Assembly: GCA_958414155.1 (NCBI GenBank)
Contig: CATYWI010000024.1
Span: 1 to 8,952 of the forward strand
Source: an uncultured Anaerotruncus sp.
GTDB taxonomy: Bacteria > Bacillota_A > Clostridia > Oscillospirales > CAG-272
Reading direction: 5' to 3'
DNA: 8,952 bases
The notes beneath the pieces are model-generated. The model did no database searches, had not been told where the DNA came from, and saw only the letters and a list, made by a program, of their open reading frames with translations. Position 1 is the first letter of the stretch, and every line of letters starts with the position of its first letter. The position numbers were made by a program, and so were the translations under genes. Of the stretch, positions 1-7,988 are shown piece by piece.

Positions 1-1822
1 TTTCGATCTCGCGTGAAAGCATACATATGAGCTGGATTATCCGCTTTGCCATCTGATATCCCGGCGCAGCCTTGGCGCCGAAAATATAGGTGCGCGGACG
101 GACGTCAAGGTTCGGATCGTCGCAAAGATCAAGATATATCCCGATTATATTGAGAACATTGAGAAGCTGGCGCTTATACTCGTGCAGGCGCTTTATCTGA
201 ACGTCAAACACCGAATGGGTATCAATGGAGATACCGGCGCGCTTCATCATAAAGGCGGAAAAATCCTTTTTGTTTTCGTGCTTTATGGAACGCAGGCGCT
301 CCAGAACCGAGGCGTCGGTAACGTACTTTGCAAAGTCCGCAAGCTGCTCCGGGTCCTTGCGGTAGGCAGTCCCTATGCACTCGTCAAGCAGTGCGGCAAG
401 ACGCGGGTTGGAATAGCAGAGCCAGCGGCGGTGAGCCACACCGTTCGTTACGTTGGTAAAGCGCTCGGGGTACATACGGTAAAAGCTCTTGAATATAGAC
501 TCGGTGAGTATCTCGGAATGGAGCTTCGACACGCCGTTTACCGAATGAGAGCCGACCACGGCAAGGTTCGCCATGTTGACCTGCCCGTAGCTGAGTATGC
601 TCATTCCCGCTATGCGGTTCCAGTTGCCGGGGTATGCGTTCCACGCCTCACGGCTGAAGCGCTCGTTTATTTCCTTGACTATCATGTGGATGCGCGGCAG
701 TTTGAGTCCGAATATATCCTCGCTCCACTTTTCAAGCGCCTCGGGCATGACCGTGTGGTTGGTATATGATACGGTGCGCACGGTGATATCCCAAGCCTTC
801 TCCCATGAGAGGAAATACTCATCCATAAGGATACGCATAAGCTCGGGAATGACAAGAGCCGGGTGAGTATCGTTGATGTGGATGGCGACCTTATCCGGCA
901 GCGTTTCGATATTGCGGTATACCGCCATGTGATCGCGTATGATGTTCTGCACCGATGCCGAGGTAAGGAAATACTGCTGCGTCAGACGCAGAAGCTTGCC
1001 CTCGGTATGGTTATCTGACGGGTAAAGCACCTTTGAAATAATCTCGGCGTTATTGCTCTCCTCAAGCGCACGGGTATACTGCCCCTGCGTGAAAAGCCCC
1101 ATATTGAAGGATCGCGTGTCGCGGGCGCGCCACAGGCGCAGACGGCTCACGCCGTCAGAGTTGCCGCCGGATATCAGCATATCGTAAGGGACCGCCTCCA
1201 CCTCGTCGGCGCCCTCGTATATTATTTCAAGATGACCGTCCTGCCAGTTTTCCTTTACTCTGCCGCCGAATTTTACGGTGAAAATACGGTCGGTGCGCGG
1301 CTCGAGCCACACCTCGCCGCCCGGCAGCCATATATCCGGCATTTCTATCTGCAGCCCGTCAACTATCTTCTGTCTGAAAAGACCGTACTCGTAAAGTATG
1401 GAAAATCCGCAGGCGGGGTACTCAAGCGACGCAAGCGAATCCATAAAGCAGGCGGCAAGCCTGCCAAGACCGCCGTTGCCCAGCCCCGCGTCAGGCTCGC
1501 AGTCGTAAAGATCCTCAAGATTTATGCCCATCTTGCCGAGCGCCTCTGCGTAGGACCCGGTAAGCCCTAAATTGCAGAGGTTGTTTTTGAGCGAGCGGCC
1601 GAGCAGAAATTCCATGGACATATAATAGACCTGCTTTTCGCCGGTCTTTTTTACACGCTCGCTGAAATGCGCACGCTTGTCGGCAAGAATGTCCTTTACG
1701 GTATGAGCCACCGCCTTGTAGACCTGATCGCGCGTTGCTTCGGCAGGTGTCGTGCCGAAAAGACGCATGAGCTTTTGTTCAATGTTTTCTTTGACTTCTC
1801 TGGGTTTGGGATCGTAATTCAC
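1..1822 (-). CDS. glgP: Glycogen/alpha-glucan phosphorylase, C-terminus cut off by window edge
   Basis: Cytoplasmic GT35 phosphorylase, which removes glucose from alpha-1,4-glucan ends with phosphate to give glucose-1-phosphate. The first 607 codons are present and read without a stop to the window edge. Family landmarks appear in order: YYMSMEFLLGRSL (66-78), DAGLGNGGLGRLAAC (111-125), INDTHPALVIPELMR (316-330), YTNHTVMPEALEKW (353-366), NVTNGVAHRRWL (457-468), DVQIKRLHEYKRQLLN (540-555) and the phosphate/PLP-site segment GAKAAPGY (582-589). Family members are roughly 750-830 residues, so about a quarter is missing, including the lysine that carries pyridoxal phosphate; catalytic competence cannot be fully confirmed here. 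The start is a GTG at 1820-1822, preceded by GGAGG; no ATG is nearby upstream in frame, and the next downstream one (Met19) would remove the N-terminal helix. It lies 35 nt after glgA, as the last visible gene of the operon. The recognition is from motifs and is strong. Confidence 0.96.
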   Translation of the reverse strand, partial: MNYDPKPREVKENIEQKLMRLFGTTPAEATRDQVYKAVAHTVKDILADKRAHFSERVKKTGEKQVYYMSMEFLLGRSLKNNLCNLGLTGSYAEALGKMGINLEDLYDCEPDAGLGNGGLGRLAACFMDSLASLEYPACGFSILYEYGLFRQKIVDGLQIEMPDIWLPGGEVWLEPRTDRIFTVKFGGRVKENWQDGHLEIIYEGADEVEAVPYDMLISGGNSDGVSRLRLWRARDTRSFNMGLFTQGQYTRALEESNNAEIISKVLYPSDNHTEGKLLRLTQQYFLTSASVQNIIRDHMAVYRNIETLPDKVAIHINDTHPALVIPELMRILMDEYFLSWEKAWDITVRTVSYTNHTVMPEALEKWSEDIFGLKLPRIHMIVKEINERFSREAWNAYPGNWNRIAGMSILSYGQVNMANLAVVGSHSVNGVSKLHSEILTESIFKSFYRMYPERFTNVTNGVAHRRWLCYSNPRLAALLDECIGTAYRKDPEQLADFAKYVTDASVLERLRSIKHENKKDFSAFMMKRAGISIDTHSVFDVQIKRLHEYKRQLLNVLNIIGIYLDLCDDPNLDVRPRTYIFGAKAAPGYQMAKRIIQLICMLSREIE

Positions 1823-1833
1823 TTTTAAAACTT

Positions 1834-1838
1834 CCTCC
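1834..1838 (-). promoter_or_regulatory. Ribosome binding site of glgP
   Basis: A perfect GGAGG on the minus strand lies 11 nt before a GTG codon. It supports the GTG start of glgP in the 35-nt gap after glgA. The spacing is a little long but within the usual range. Confidence 0.75.
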
Positions 1839-1857
1839 GATAAAAAGCGGCGCGCTC

Positions 1858-3339
1858 TCATTCAAGCGATGCATACATGGATGCATACTCGGCGGCGGAC
1901 GCACGCCATGAAAAATCGACGCTCATTATCTTTTCAATAAATTTTTTTCGTTTTGCCGGATCGCGCCAGAGCGACACGGCAGCCAGGGTGCGCTCATACA
2001 GCTCGCCCGAGGTATATCCTGCAAAGGTAAAACCGTTTCCGTGCATATTTCCGTCTTCGTCCTCCCAATATCCGTGAATGGAATCGTAAAGACCGCCGGT
2101 CTCGCGAACGACCGGTATTGCGCCGTAGCGCGAGGCTATCATCTGCGAGAGTCCGCACGGCTCGCTCTTCGAAGGCATAAGGAATATATCCGCAGCCGCA
2201 TATATGCGGCGGGAAAGGTCGCGGTCATAGGTTATCAGCGCACGCGCGCTGTCGGGGAATTCATGCTCGAGCGCGCGGAAAAATTCCTCATACTGCGCCT
2301 CGCCCTTACCGAGCACTACGAACTGCGCTCCGGTATCGCGCAGTATCCCGCCCAGCGCCTCGCGCACGATGTCAAGCCCCTTGTGCGATGCCAGCCGCGA
2401 TATCACCGCTATCAGCGGGCGGCCGGGATCGTCCGGCAGGGACAGATCGGCGCGTAAGGACGCGCGGCATGCGTACTTGCCGTCGGGATCGGCGGCGGTG
2501 TAGCTTTGCGCAAGCACCGGATCGGTCGCGGGATCGTAATAGGAATAATCTATGCCGTTGAGTATGCCCCGCAGCTTACCGGCATTTTCGCGCAGTACGC
2601 CGTCAAGCCCGTGTGCAAATTCCGGGCGCATAATCTCCCCGGCGTATCTCGGGCTGACCGTGCTTACGCGGTCGGCGCATACGACAGCACCCTTCATAAG
2701 GTTTATGCAACCGTCCCATTCTACGGTTGAACGGTCATAGTCGGACAGCGCAAAAACATCGCCGAGAATGTAAAAATCATATTTTCCCTGGTATTCGATG
2801 TTGTGGATGGTGAAGATGCTCTTCATGCCGCTCCAGCGCGCATCACGGCTGTATTTGCGCTTGAGGTATATCACCGAAAGCGCCGCCTGCCAGTCGTGCG
2901 CGTGCAGTATGTCGGGAAAATACCCGAGCACCGGCATCATATCCATAACGGCGGTGCAGAAGAACGCATATCTTTCACCATCGTCGTACTGACCGTAAAG
3001 TCCCGGACGCTTGAAATAGTATTCGTTATCGATAAAATAATACTTAACGCCGTTTTTTTCAAGGCTCAGCACACCGCAGTACTGCCTGCGCCATGCAAGC
3101 GCGACGGTAAAAACCGCCTCGGTCTTCATCTCGGCGCGGTATTTGTCGCCTATCGCGCTGTAAAGCGGCATTACCACGCGTACATCCGCCGTGGGATCGT
3201 AAGCCGCAAGCGCCTCGGGCAGCGATCCAAGCACATCGCCAAGTCCGCCGGTCGCGGCAAACGGCATCACCTCCGCACCGACGAATAATATCTTTTTCTT
3301 ATTTTCCGGCTGTGCCGTTCTTGCTTTTTTCACCGTCAT
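1858..3339 (-). CDS. glgA: Glycogen synthase (ADP-glucose dependent, GT5)
   Basis: Transfers glucose from ADP-glucose to the non-reducing end of alpha-1,4-glucan in the cytoplasm. At 493 residues it is of normal family length. The N-terminal catalytic domain starts with ILFVGAEVMPFAATGGLGDV (17-36) and has HAHDWQ (146-151). The C-terminal Rossmann domain has the nucleotide-sugar motif SRLASHKGLD (R315 and K320, matching the Arg/Lys pair of E. coli GlgA) and SEPCGLSQ with E393 (E. coli Glu377 equivalent), followed by RETGGL. One oddity: the ADP-glucose contact motif, KTGGL in E. coli, reads ATGGL here (Ala29). The start ATG shares its A with the glgD stop (TGATG), and only a weak AGGA lies 11 nt upstream, so translation is probably coupled to glgD. 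Identity is secure; the effect of Ala29 is not known. Confidence 0.97.
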   Translation of the reverse strand: MTVKKARTAQPENKKKILFVGAEVMPFAATGGLGDVLGSLPEALAAYDPTADVRVVMPLYSAIGDKYRAEMKTEAVFTVALAWRRQYCGVLSLEKNGVKYYFIDNEYYFKRPGLYGQYDDGERYAFFCTAVMDMMPVLGYFPDILHAHDWQAALSVIYLKRKYSRDARWSGMKSIFTIHNIEYQGKYDFYILGDVFALSDYDRSTVEWDGCINLMKGAVVCADRVSTVSPRYAGEIMRPEFAHGLDGVLRENAGKLRGILNGIDYSYYDPATDPVLAQSYTAADPDGKYACRASLRADLSLPDDPGRPLIAVISRLASHKGLDIVREALGGILRDTGAQFVVLGKGEAQYEEFFRALEHEFPDSARALITYDRDLSRRIYAAADIFLMPSKSEPCGLSQMIASRYGAIPVVRETGGLYDSIHGYWEDEDGNMHGNGFTFAGYTSGELYERTLAAVSLWRDPAKRKKFIEKIMSVDFSWRASAAEYASMYASLE

Positions 3340-4472
3340 CAGACCATTATTCCTTTCCCGATAAAGAAGGGCATGGTCTCGTGTCCCGAAAGCACGCGTC
3401 CGTCACGTACCACTGTGTTTTTATCGGTCACAACACAGTTGAGGGAAACGCCGGAGCCGACGACGGTATCCTGGAGCAGTATGGAATTGCGCACCACGCT
3501 GCCGCGTCCGACCTTTACTCCGCGGAAGATTATCGAATTTTCCACGGTACCCTCTATTATGCAGCCGTCGGCGATAAGGGTATTCCCCACGGACGAACCG
3601 GTGCGGTATATCGTGGGCGCGGAGTTGCGCACCTTTGTATATATGGGTCTTTCGGCTACACCGAAGAGCGCATCACGCACATCGGCGCGGAGAAGCTGCA
3701 TCGAGCAATCAAAATAACCCGCCAGCGACGATACGAGCGCGTAGTATCCGTCGTAATGATATACATGATAATTCGCATGATGGATATTGCGTGCTATCAC
3801 ATCGCGGAAAAAGCTGGTGTAGCCGTGGGCTGCGGCGTCTCCCAGTATATTCAGCAGATACATACGGTTTATCACCATGATGTTCGTGCTTATTTCCTGC
3901 CCCGGACGGATATCGTCGGAGAATTCGGTAGCGTCTGTAATTCTGCCCTCCGCATCCGATAATATGACCGAATGTCGGGGCGAGGTTATGCTGCCCTCGG
4001 TGATACGCTTCACCACAACGGTGAAGTCGGCTCCCGTCTCCTCGTGACGGTCTATCACATCGGAAATATCGATATTGCATATCGTATCGCAATCTGAAAG
4101 CACGATAACGTCCTCGGTGCAGCGGGAAATGAAGTTCACCACTCCGAGAAGCGCCTCAAGGCGCGTGCTGTAAAGTTGCCCCACGCCCTTGGCATCATAT
4201 GCCGTGATAAAAGGCGGGAGTATCTTGATACCGCCGGAACGGCGGGCAAGATCCCAGTCCTTACCCGTGCCTATGTGGTCGAGCAGCGATTGATAATTAT
4301 AGTGTGTTATCACTCCGACCTTTGATATGCCGGAGTTGACCATATTGGAAAGCGCGAAGTCGATAAGACGGTATCTGCCGCCGAACGGAACGCTCGCCAT
4401 CGTGCGAAGTCGTGTAAGCTCGGGCAGGCTCTCGTCATGAATATTGGAAAATACAATTCCTGCGGCTGTCAT
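3339..4472 (-). CDS. glgD: GlgD, regulatory-type subunit of ADP-glucose pyrophosphorylase
   Basis: GlgC paralogue found beside GlgC in Bacillota. In characterised cases it joins GlgC in a hetero-oligomer and raises its activity. The chosen start gives 377 residues: a nucleotidyltransferase-like fold, then a left-handed beta-helix of hexapeptide repeats near the C-terminus (VGNTLIADGCIIEGTVENS and following). PFGGRYRLIDFALSNMVNSG aligns with [20 protein letters not shown] of GlgC. The nucleotide-binding GGxGxRL loop is replaced by VFSNIHDESLPELTR, the catalytic SGDHIYKMD segment reads LSDCDTICNID, and the WYRGTA motif is lost, so it is probably not catalytic alone. A longer reading from TTG at 4508 adds 12 residues, but those codons contain the GGAGG that sits 7 nt before the ATG at 4472, so I choose the ATG. 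The gene follows glgC by 47 nt and overlaps glgA by one base. Confidence 0.95.
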   Translation of the reverse strand: MTAAGIVFSNIHDESLPELTRLRTMASVPFGGRYRLIDFALSNMVNSGISKVGVITHYNYQSLLDHIGTGKDWDLARRSGGIKILPPFITAYDAKGVGQLYSTRLEALLGVVNFISRCTEDVIVLSDCDTICNIDISDVIDRHEETGADFTVVVKRITEGSITSPRHSVILSDAEGRITDATEFSDDIRPGQEISTNIMVINRMYLLNILGDAAAHGYTSFFRDVIARNIHHANYHVYHYDGYYALVSSLAGYFDCSMQLLRADVRDALFGVAERPIYTKVRNSAPTIYRTGSSVGNTLIADGCIIEGTVENSIIFRGVKVGRGSVVRNSILLQDTVVGSGVSLNCVVTDKNTVVRDGRVLSGHETMPFFIGKGIMV

Positions 4473-4479
4473 TTTGCTT

Positions 4480-4484
4480 CCTCC
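4480..4484 (-). promoter_or_regulatory. Ribosome binding site of glgD (decides start)
   Basis: A perfect GGAGG on the minus strand lies 7 nt before the ATG at 4470-4472. It lies inside the longer TTG-started reading, which argues that those extra 12 codons are untranslated leader. Confidence 0.85.
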
Positions 4485-4513
4485 GTTTTTATATCTGCTT
4501 TTGCTCAAGTACG

Positions 4514-4532
4514 CTCCGCTCAGTTGGCGGAG
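4514..4532 (-). other. Hairpin enclosing the glgC stop codon
   Basis: On the minus strand CTCCGC, a 7-nt loop, and GCGGAG form a perfect 6-bp GC-rich stem. The TGA stop codon of glgC (4520-4522) lies in the loop. No T-run follows on the minus-strand side, so it does not look like an intrinsic terminator. It may be incidental, or an mRNA processing or stability element between the two pyrophosphorylase subunit genes. Confidence 0.4.
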
Positions 4533-5704
4533 AGCATGGCGCCGGGTGCGACCTTCCCGCCTGCGGGAACCTGGGCATCCGAGCCGACCACGGTTATCTC
4601 GGCGCCCGTGCTTTCGGGAGTGCCAACCACGGCGCCCTCGCCTATGACGGCACGGGAGTCAATTATCGAATAAGAGATCGACGCTCCCGCCTTTACGGTA
4701 ACATCGCTCATCACTACGGAATCTATCACCGATGCGCCTGCCATTACCTTTACGCCGACGCCGAGCACCGAACCGCGGACAGTGCCGCGTATCTCGCAGC
4801 CCTCGGTGATGGAAGAATTTTCGACCACGGCTCCCGCCGCCACATAATGCGGCGCGCGTGCATCATGGCGCGAATAAATGCGCCATCTGTCATCCCCGAG
4901 CTGAAGCGCGGGACTGTCGCCGAGCATATCCATATTAGCCTCCCAGAGGGAACGGATGGTCCCGACGTCCTTCCAATATCCGCTGAAGGGATATGCGTAC
5001 ATTTTTTCTCCTGCGGCGAGCATGGCGGGGATAACATTTTTACCGAAGTCGTTGCTCGACTTTTCATCCGCCTCGTCCGCGCGGAGATATTTGAAAAGCA
5101 TTTCTTTATTGAAGATGTAAATACCCATCGACGCTTTGGTGCTGTCCGGTTCCTTCGGCTTTTCCGAGAACTTCACTATACGGTCGTCATCATCCGTGGT
5201 CATGATACCGAAGCGGCTCGCTTCCTCAAGCGGGACCTCAATAACGGCAATGGTGCAGTCCGCGCCCTTCTTTTTGTGCGCGGCAAGCATTTTGGAATAA
5301 TCCATTTTGTAGATGTGATCGCCGGAAAGAACAAGAACATAATCCGGATCGTATCTGTCGATAAACTCGATATTCTGATAAATGGCGTTTGCGGTGCCGC
5401 GATACCAGTCGGCGGATTTCTTGCCCTGATACGGCGGGAGGATCTTTACTCCGCCGAACGTGCGGTCAAGGTCCCACGGCAGACCGTTGCCGATGTAATC
5501 GTTGAGCAGGAGCGGCTGGTACTGCGTGAGTACGCCTACCGTGTCGATCCCGGAATTGACACAGTTTGAGAGGGTAAAGTCGATAATGCGGTATTTCCCG
5601 CCAAACGGAACGGCAGGCTTAGCGAGCTTTGAGGTCAGCGCGTAAAGTCTGCTGCCCTGCCCGCCCGCGAGCAGCATGGCAACACATTCTTTTTTTCTGT
5701 ACAT
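4520..5704 (-). CDS. glgC: Glucose-1-phosphate adenylyltransferase (ADP-glucose pyrophosphorylase, catalytic subunit)
   Basis: Makes ADP-glucose and pyrophosphate from ATP and glucose-1-phosphate, the committed step of bacterial glycogen synthesis. From the chosen start it has 394 residues. The catalytic domain shows [10 protein letters not shown] (11-20), [15 protein letters not shown] (29-43), WYRGTA (100-105), [10 protein letters not shown] with D129 (E. coli Asp142 equivalent), FSEKP with K182 (glucose-1-phosphate lysine) and YWKDVGT (243-249). The C-terminal part from about residue 285 is a hexapeptide-repeat left-handed beta-helix, the allosteric and oligomerisation domain of the family. 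An upstream in-frame ATG at 5752 would add 16 residues (beginning MHDHITTKK), but it has no ribosome binding site and starts 5 nt after the glgB stop. The ATG at 5704 follows an AAGGA and puts the GGQGSRL loop at the usual distance from the N-terminus. The downstream partner gene is glgD. Confidence 0.96.
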   Translation of the reverse strand: MYRKKECVAMLLAGGQGSRLYALTSKLAKPAVPFGGKYRIIDFTLSNCVNSGIDTVGVLTQYQPLLLNDYIGNGLPWDLDRTFGGVKILPPYQGKKSADWYRGTANAIYQNIEFIDRYDPDYVLVLSGDHIYKMDYSKMLAAHKKKGADCTIAVIEVPLEEASRFGIMTTDDDDRIVKFSEKPKEPDSTKASMGIYIFNKEMLFKYLRADEADEKSSNDFGKNVIPAMLAAGEKMYAYPFSGYWKDVGTIRSLWEANMDMLGDSPALQLGDDRWRIYSRHDARAPHYVAAGAVVENSSITEGCEIRGTVRGSVLGVGVKVMAGASVIDSVVMSDVTVKAGASISYSIIDSRAVIGEGAVVGTPESTGAEITVVGSDAQVPAGGKVAPGAMLSAN

Positions 5705-5715
5705 ACCAAAAACTT

Positions 5716-5720
5716 TCCTT
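5716..5720 (-). promoter_or_regulatory. Probable ribosome binding site of glgC
   Basis: AAGGA on the minus strand lies 11 nt before the ATG at 5702-5704. It is the best Shine-Dalgarno match in the glgB-glgC gap and favours this start over the in-frame ATG at 5752. It is weaker than the GGAGG sites of the other genes. Confidence 0.55.
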
Positions 5721-5757
5721 TCTTGTTTTTTCGTTGTTATATGATCATGCATATTTA

Positions 5758-7752
5758 TTATAATTCATTCTCACCTCTGGTATGACCTGCCGGAGGTATC
5801 TTATTGCCATATTGCGTATTTTTTTCTTTTTTCTTCGCCGGCAAAAGTCTCTCGCGCCTCAGTATCAGAGCGCCGAGCGGCGGCACCCGAAGAGTGACCG
5901 AGTACTCCCTGCCGTTCCACGGCGTATCCTCAGCCGCGATCTCGCCTTCGTTGTGAACGCCCGAACCGCCGTAACGCACGTCATCCGAGGATATCAGCTC
6001 GCGGTACACCGCCGAAGCCGGAACGCCCACGCGATAATCCTCATACGCATTCGGAGTGAAATTGAGCAGCACGAGCAGCTCATCCCCGTTCGCGGCGCGG
6101 CGCAGGAAGGTAAGAAGGCTCTGATCTCTGTTGTCGGCATCGATCCACTCAAAGCCCTCCCACGACGTATCACGTTCCCACAGTTCATGCGAGGCAAGAT
6201 AAAGATGGTTCAGCTCGGCTGCAAATAACTGCAGCTTTGCATGCGAATCGTAATCGAGCAGGAACCATTCGGTCTGTCCGGCATAGTCCCACTCGCGGAA
6301 CTGCCCGATCTCGCACCCCATAAAGAGCAGTTTTTTTCCCGGATGCGTCATCATATATGCCAAAAAAACGCGCGTTCCCGCGAATTTCTGCCAGTAGTCG
6401 CCCGGCATGCGGTCAAGAAGCGACTTTTTGCCGTGTACCACCTCGTCATGCGACACGGGAAGAATATACCGCTCGCCGAAGGCGTACATCATGGAAAACG
6501 TCAGCTTTTCATGATGGTATTTTCTGAATATCGGGTCAGTCGAGGCGTATGCAAGCGCATCATTCATCCAGCCCATGTTCCATTTGAAGGAAAAGCCCAA
6601 TCCTTCGTTTTCAAACGTGGTGAGATTTCCCCACGCGGTTGATTCCTCGGCTATCATCATAACGCCCGGATAAAAATGCGCCATCGTGCCGTTGAGCTTG
6701 CGGAAAAACGCTATTGCCTCAAGGCACCGGTTGTCGCCGTAGACATTGGGTATCCATTCCCCCGGCGCACGGTCATAGTCGAGATAAAGCATTGACGCAA
6801 CGGCGTCAACGCGAAGTCCGTCAACGTGATATTTTTCAGCCCAGAAGCAGGCATCCGAGACAAGAAAACTCTCCACCTCGCACCTGCCGACATCAAAGCG
6901 GCGGGTACCCCATCCGGCATGCTCCATACGGTCGGCGCCCTGATATTCATAAAGCGGCTCACCGTCGAATTCGTAAAGCCCGTGCGCATCCTTTGGGAAA
7001 TGCGCCGGCACCCAGTCAAGAATAACGCCCACTCCCGCCTCGTGCATCGAATCCACAAAGCCCATAAAGTCCTCGGGGGAGCCGTGCCTGGCTGTCGGTG
7101 CGTAGTATCCGGTGACCTGATAGCCCCACGAGCCGTCAAACGGATATTCCGTTATCGGCAGAAGCTCAACATGCGTATATCCCATCTGCTTTACATACGG
7201 GGCAAGCTCGCGCGCCAGCTCGGTATATGAAAGCACGCTGCCGTCGTCATGACGCATCCATGAGGAAAGCTGCAGTTCGTAAATATTTATCGGTCGGTCG
7301 GTCATGCGTGCATCGGGACGCGCCGCCATCCAGCCGCCGTCATGCCACTCATGCTCCGGTATGCCGTACATGAGCGACGCGGTATCGGGCGGGCACTCCG
7401 CCGCAAATGCATACGGGTCGGCTTTGTAAAGCCGTCTGCCGTCGGCGGCGGTAATAAGATATTTGTACCTTGCGCCGCGGTGAAAGCCCTCGCCCTTTCC
7501 TTCAGCCTCCCATACACCGCCCTCGCTTATGCGCGTCATGGCAAGCGTACCCTGCCAACCGTCAAAATCACCCGTAACGGCAACCGCCTCGGCATCCGGC
7601 GCCCATACGCGGAATACGAATCCGCCGTCGGTAGGATGCGCCCCGAGATATTCGTACGCGCGGAAATTCGTCCCCTGGTGAAAGAGATAAACCGGAAGCT
7701 CCGCCTCGTTTCGTGCGGTGTTGTTTTCTTTTTCTGATCTCAAAGTTGCCAT
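5758..7752 (-). CDS. glgB: 1,4-alpha-glucan branching enzyme (GH13)
   Basis: Cuts alpha-1,4 chains and reattaches them through alpha-1,6 bonds to make glycogen branches. It has 664 residues. An N-terminal CBM48-like domain (about 30-130, with [20 protein letters not shown]) is followed by the alpha-amylase barrel. The four GH13 regions are visible: DWVPAHFP (246-253), GLRVDAV with nucleophile D316, IAEEST with acid/base E369, and SHDEVVHGK with H435 and D436. A beta-sandwich C-domain ends near residue 632 (LGALILRRE). The extra N-terminal module of E. coli GlgB is absent, as in many shorter enzymes. A lysine-rich tail of about 30 residues follows the C-domain. The start ATG has GGAGG 7 nt upstream (7760-7764) and lies about 37 nt from the predicted transcription start, which makes it the first gene of the operon. 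Confidence 0.97.
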   Translation of the reverse strand: MATLRSEKENNTARNEAELPVYLFHQGTNFRAYEYLGAHPTDGGFVFRVWAPDAEAVAVTGDFDGWQGTLAMTRISEGGVWEAEGKGEGFHRGARYKYLITAADGRRLYKADPYAFAAECPPDTASLMYGIPEHEWHDGGWMAARPDARMTDRPINIYELQLSSWMRHDDGSVLSYTELARELAPYVKQMGYTHVELLPITEYPFDGSWGYQVTGYYAPTARHGSPEDFMGFVDSMHEAGVGVILDWVPAHFPKDAHGLYEFDGEPLYEYQGADRMEHAGWGTRRFDVGRCEVESFLVSDACFWAEKYHVDGLRVDAVASMLYLDYDRAPGEWIPNVYGDNRCLEAIAFFRKLNGTMAHFYPGVMMIAEESTAWGNLTTFENEGLGFSFKWNMGWMNDALAYASTDPIFRKYHHEKLTFSMMYAFGERYILPVSHDEVVHGKKSLLDRMPGDYWQKFAGTRVFLAYMMTHPGKKLLFMGCEIGQFREWDYAGQTEWFLLDYDSHAKLQLFAAELNHLYLASHELWERDTSWEGFEWIDADNRDQSLLTFLRRAANGDELLVLLNFTPNAYEDYRVGVPASAVYRELISSDDVRYGGSGVHNEGEIAAEDTPWNGREYSVTLRVPPLGALILRRERLLPAKKKEKNTQYGNKIPPAGHTRGENEL

Positions 7753-7795
7753 AAACAGCCCTCCGACCTCTCTTTATATACACTTCTACACTTTA

Positions 7796-7823
7796 ATTAT
7801 ACAACTTTTTTTAGTTTAGTCAA
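7796..7823 (-). promoter_or_regulatory. Predicted sigma-A promoter of the glgBCDAP operon
   Basis: On the minus strand TTGACT (7818-7823) and a perfect TATAAT (7796-7801) are separated by 16 nt. Transcription would begin near 7789 and give a leader of about 37 nt before glgB. The position, in the only sizeable gap upstream of the operon, supports it. No CcpA-type cre site was recognised by eye. Confidence 0.75.
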
Positions 7824-7912
7824 TATATTTTTCCCGCGTGAGCCGAATTTATTTGTCCCGCGCCGCGTGTACGCACATTTTCGGCAAATTCACAAAGTCC
7901 TCAAAGTTGTAT
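7799..7912. repeat. 10-bp perfect inverted repeat spanning the divergent promoter region
   Basis: ATACAACTTT at 7799-7808 is the exact reverse complement of AAAGTTGTAT at 7903-7912. The left arm overlaps the -10 element and spacer of the glg promoter. The right arm ends 7 nt before the -35 of the ABC promoter. It could be a pair of sites for one regulator, or chance in AT-rich DNA. Confidence 0.45.
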
Positions 7913-7919
7913 CAATCCC

Positions 7920-7948
7920 TTGACACGTGGGCAGTTTATAAATATAAT
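7920..7948 (+). promoter_or_regulatory. Predicted consensus sigma-A promoter of the ABC transporter gene
   Basis: Perfect TTGACA (7920-7925) and perfect TATAAT (7943-7948) are separated by the ideal 17 nt. Transcription would begin near 7955, giving a leader of about 34 nt that contains GGAGG before the TTG start. The match to consensus makes it probably a strong promoter unless repressed. Confidence 0.85.
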
Positions 7949-7974
7949 AATACATATGGATTAAAATTACTACC

Positions 7975-7979
7975 GGAGG
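7975..7979 (+). promoter_or_regulatory. Ribosome binding site deciding the TTG start of the ABC gene
   Basis: GGAGG lies 9 nt before the TTG codon at 7989-7991. In that frame a TAA lies at 7962-7964 and no ATG or GTG lies between it and the TTG, so this is the only sensible start. Confidence 0.85.
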
Positions 7980-7988
7980 AAAAGAGTT

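Noticed and set aside
182..769. Plus-strand open frame of 195 codons opposite glgP
   Set aside because: It lies wholly antisense to conserved glgP motifs, has no ribosome binding site or recognisable domain, and is explained by the codon bias of glgP.
4514..4532. Intrinsic terminator between glgC and glgD
   Set aside because: The stem is short and no T-run follows on the minus strand, and the close operon spacing argues against termination here.
4847..5569. Plus-strand open frame of 240 codons opposite glgC
   Set aside because: Antisense shadow of the conserved GlgC catalytic domain with no recognisable motif. Other long antisense frames in the window (for example 3312-3962 and 6241-6642) fail in the same way.
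5757..5762. TATAAT on the minus strand at the glgB end, as a possible internal promoter for glgC
   Set aside because: No acceptable -35 hexamer at 16-18 nt upstream (CATACC, TCATAC or GTCATA) and no exact extended -10. It also overlaps the AT-rich glgB stop codon.
7753..7988. Riboswitch or small RNA gene in the divergent intergenic region
   Set aside because: Both predicted leaders are under 40 nt, too short for a riboswitch, and no tRNA-like or known RNA fold was seen.
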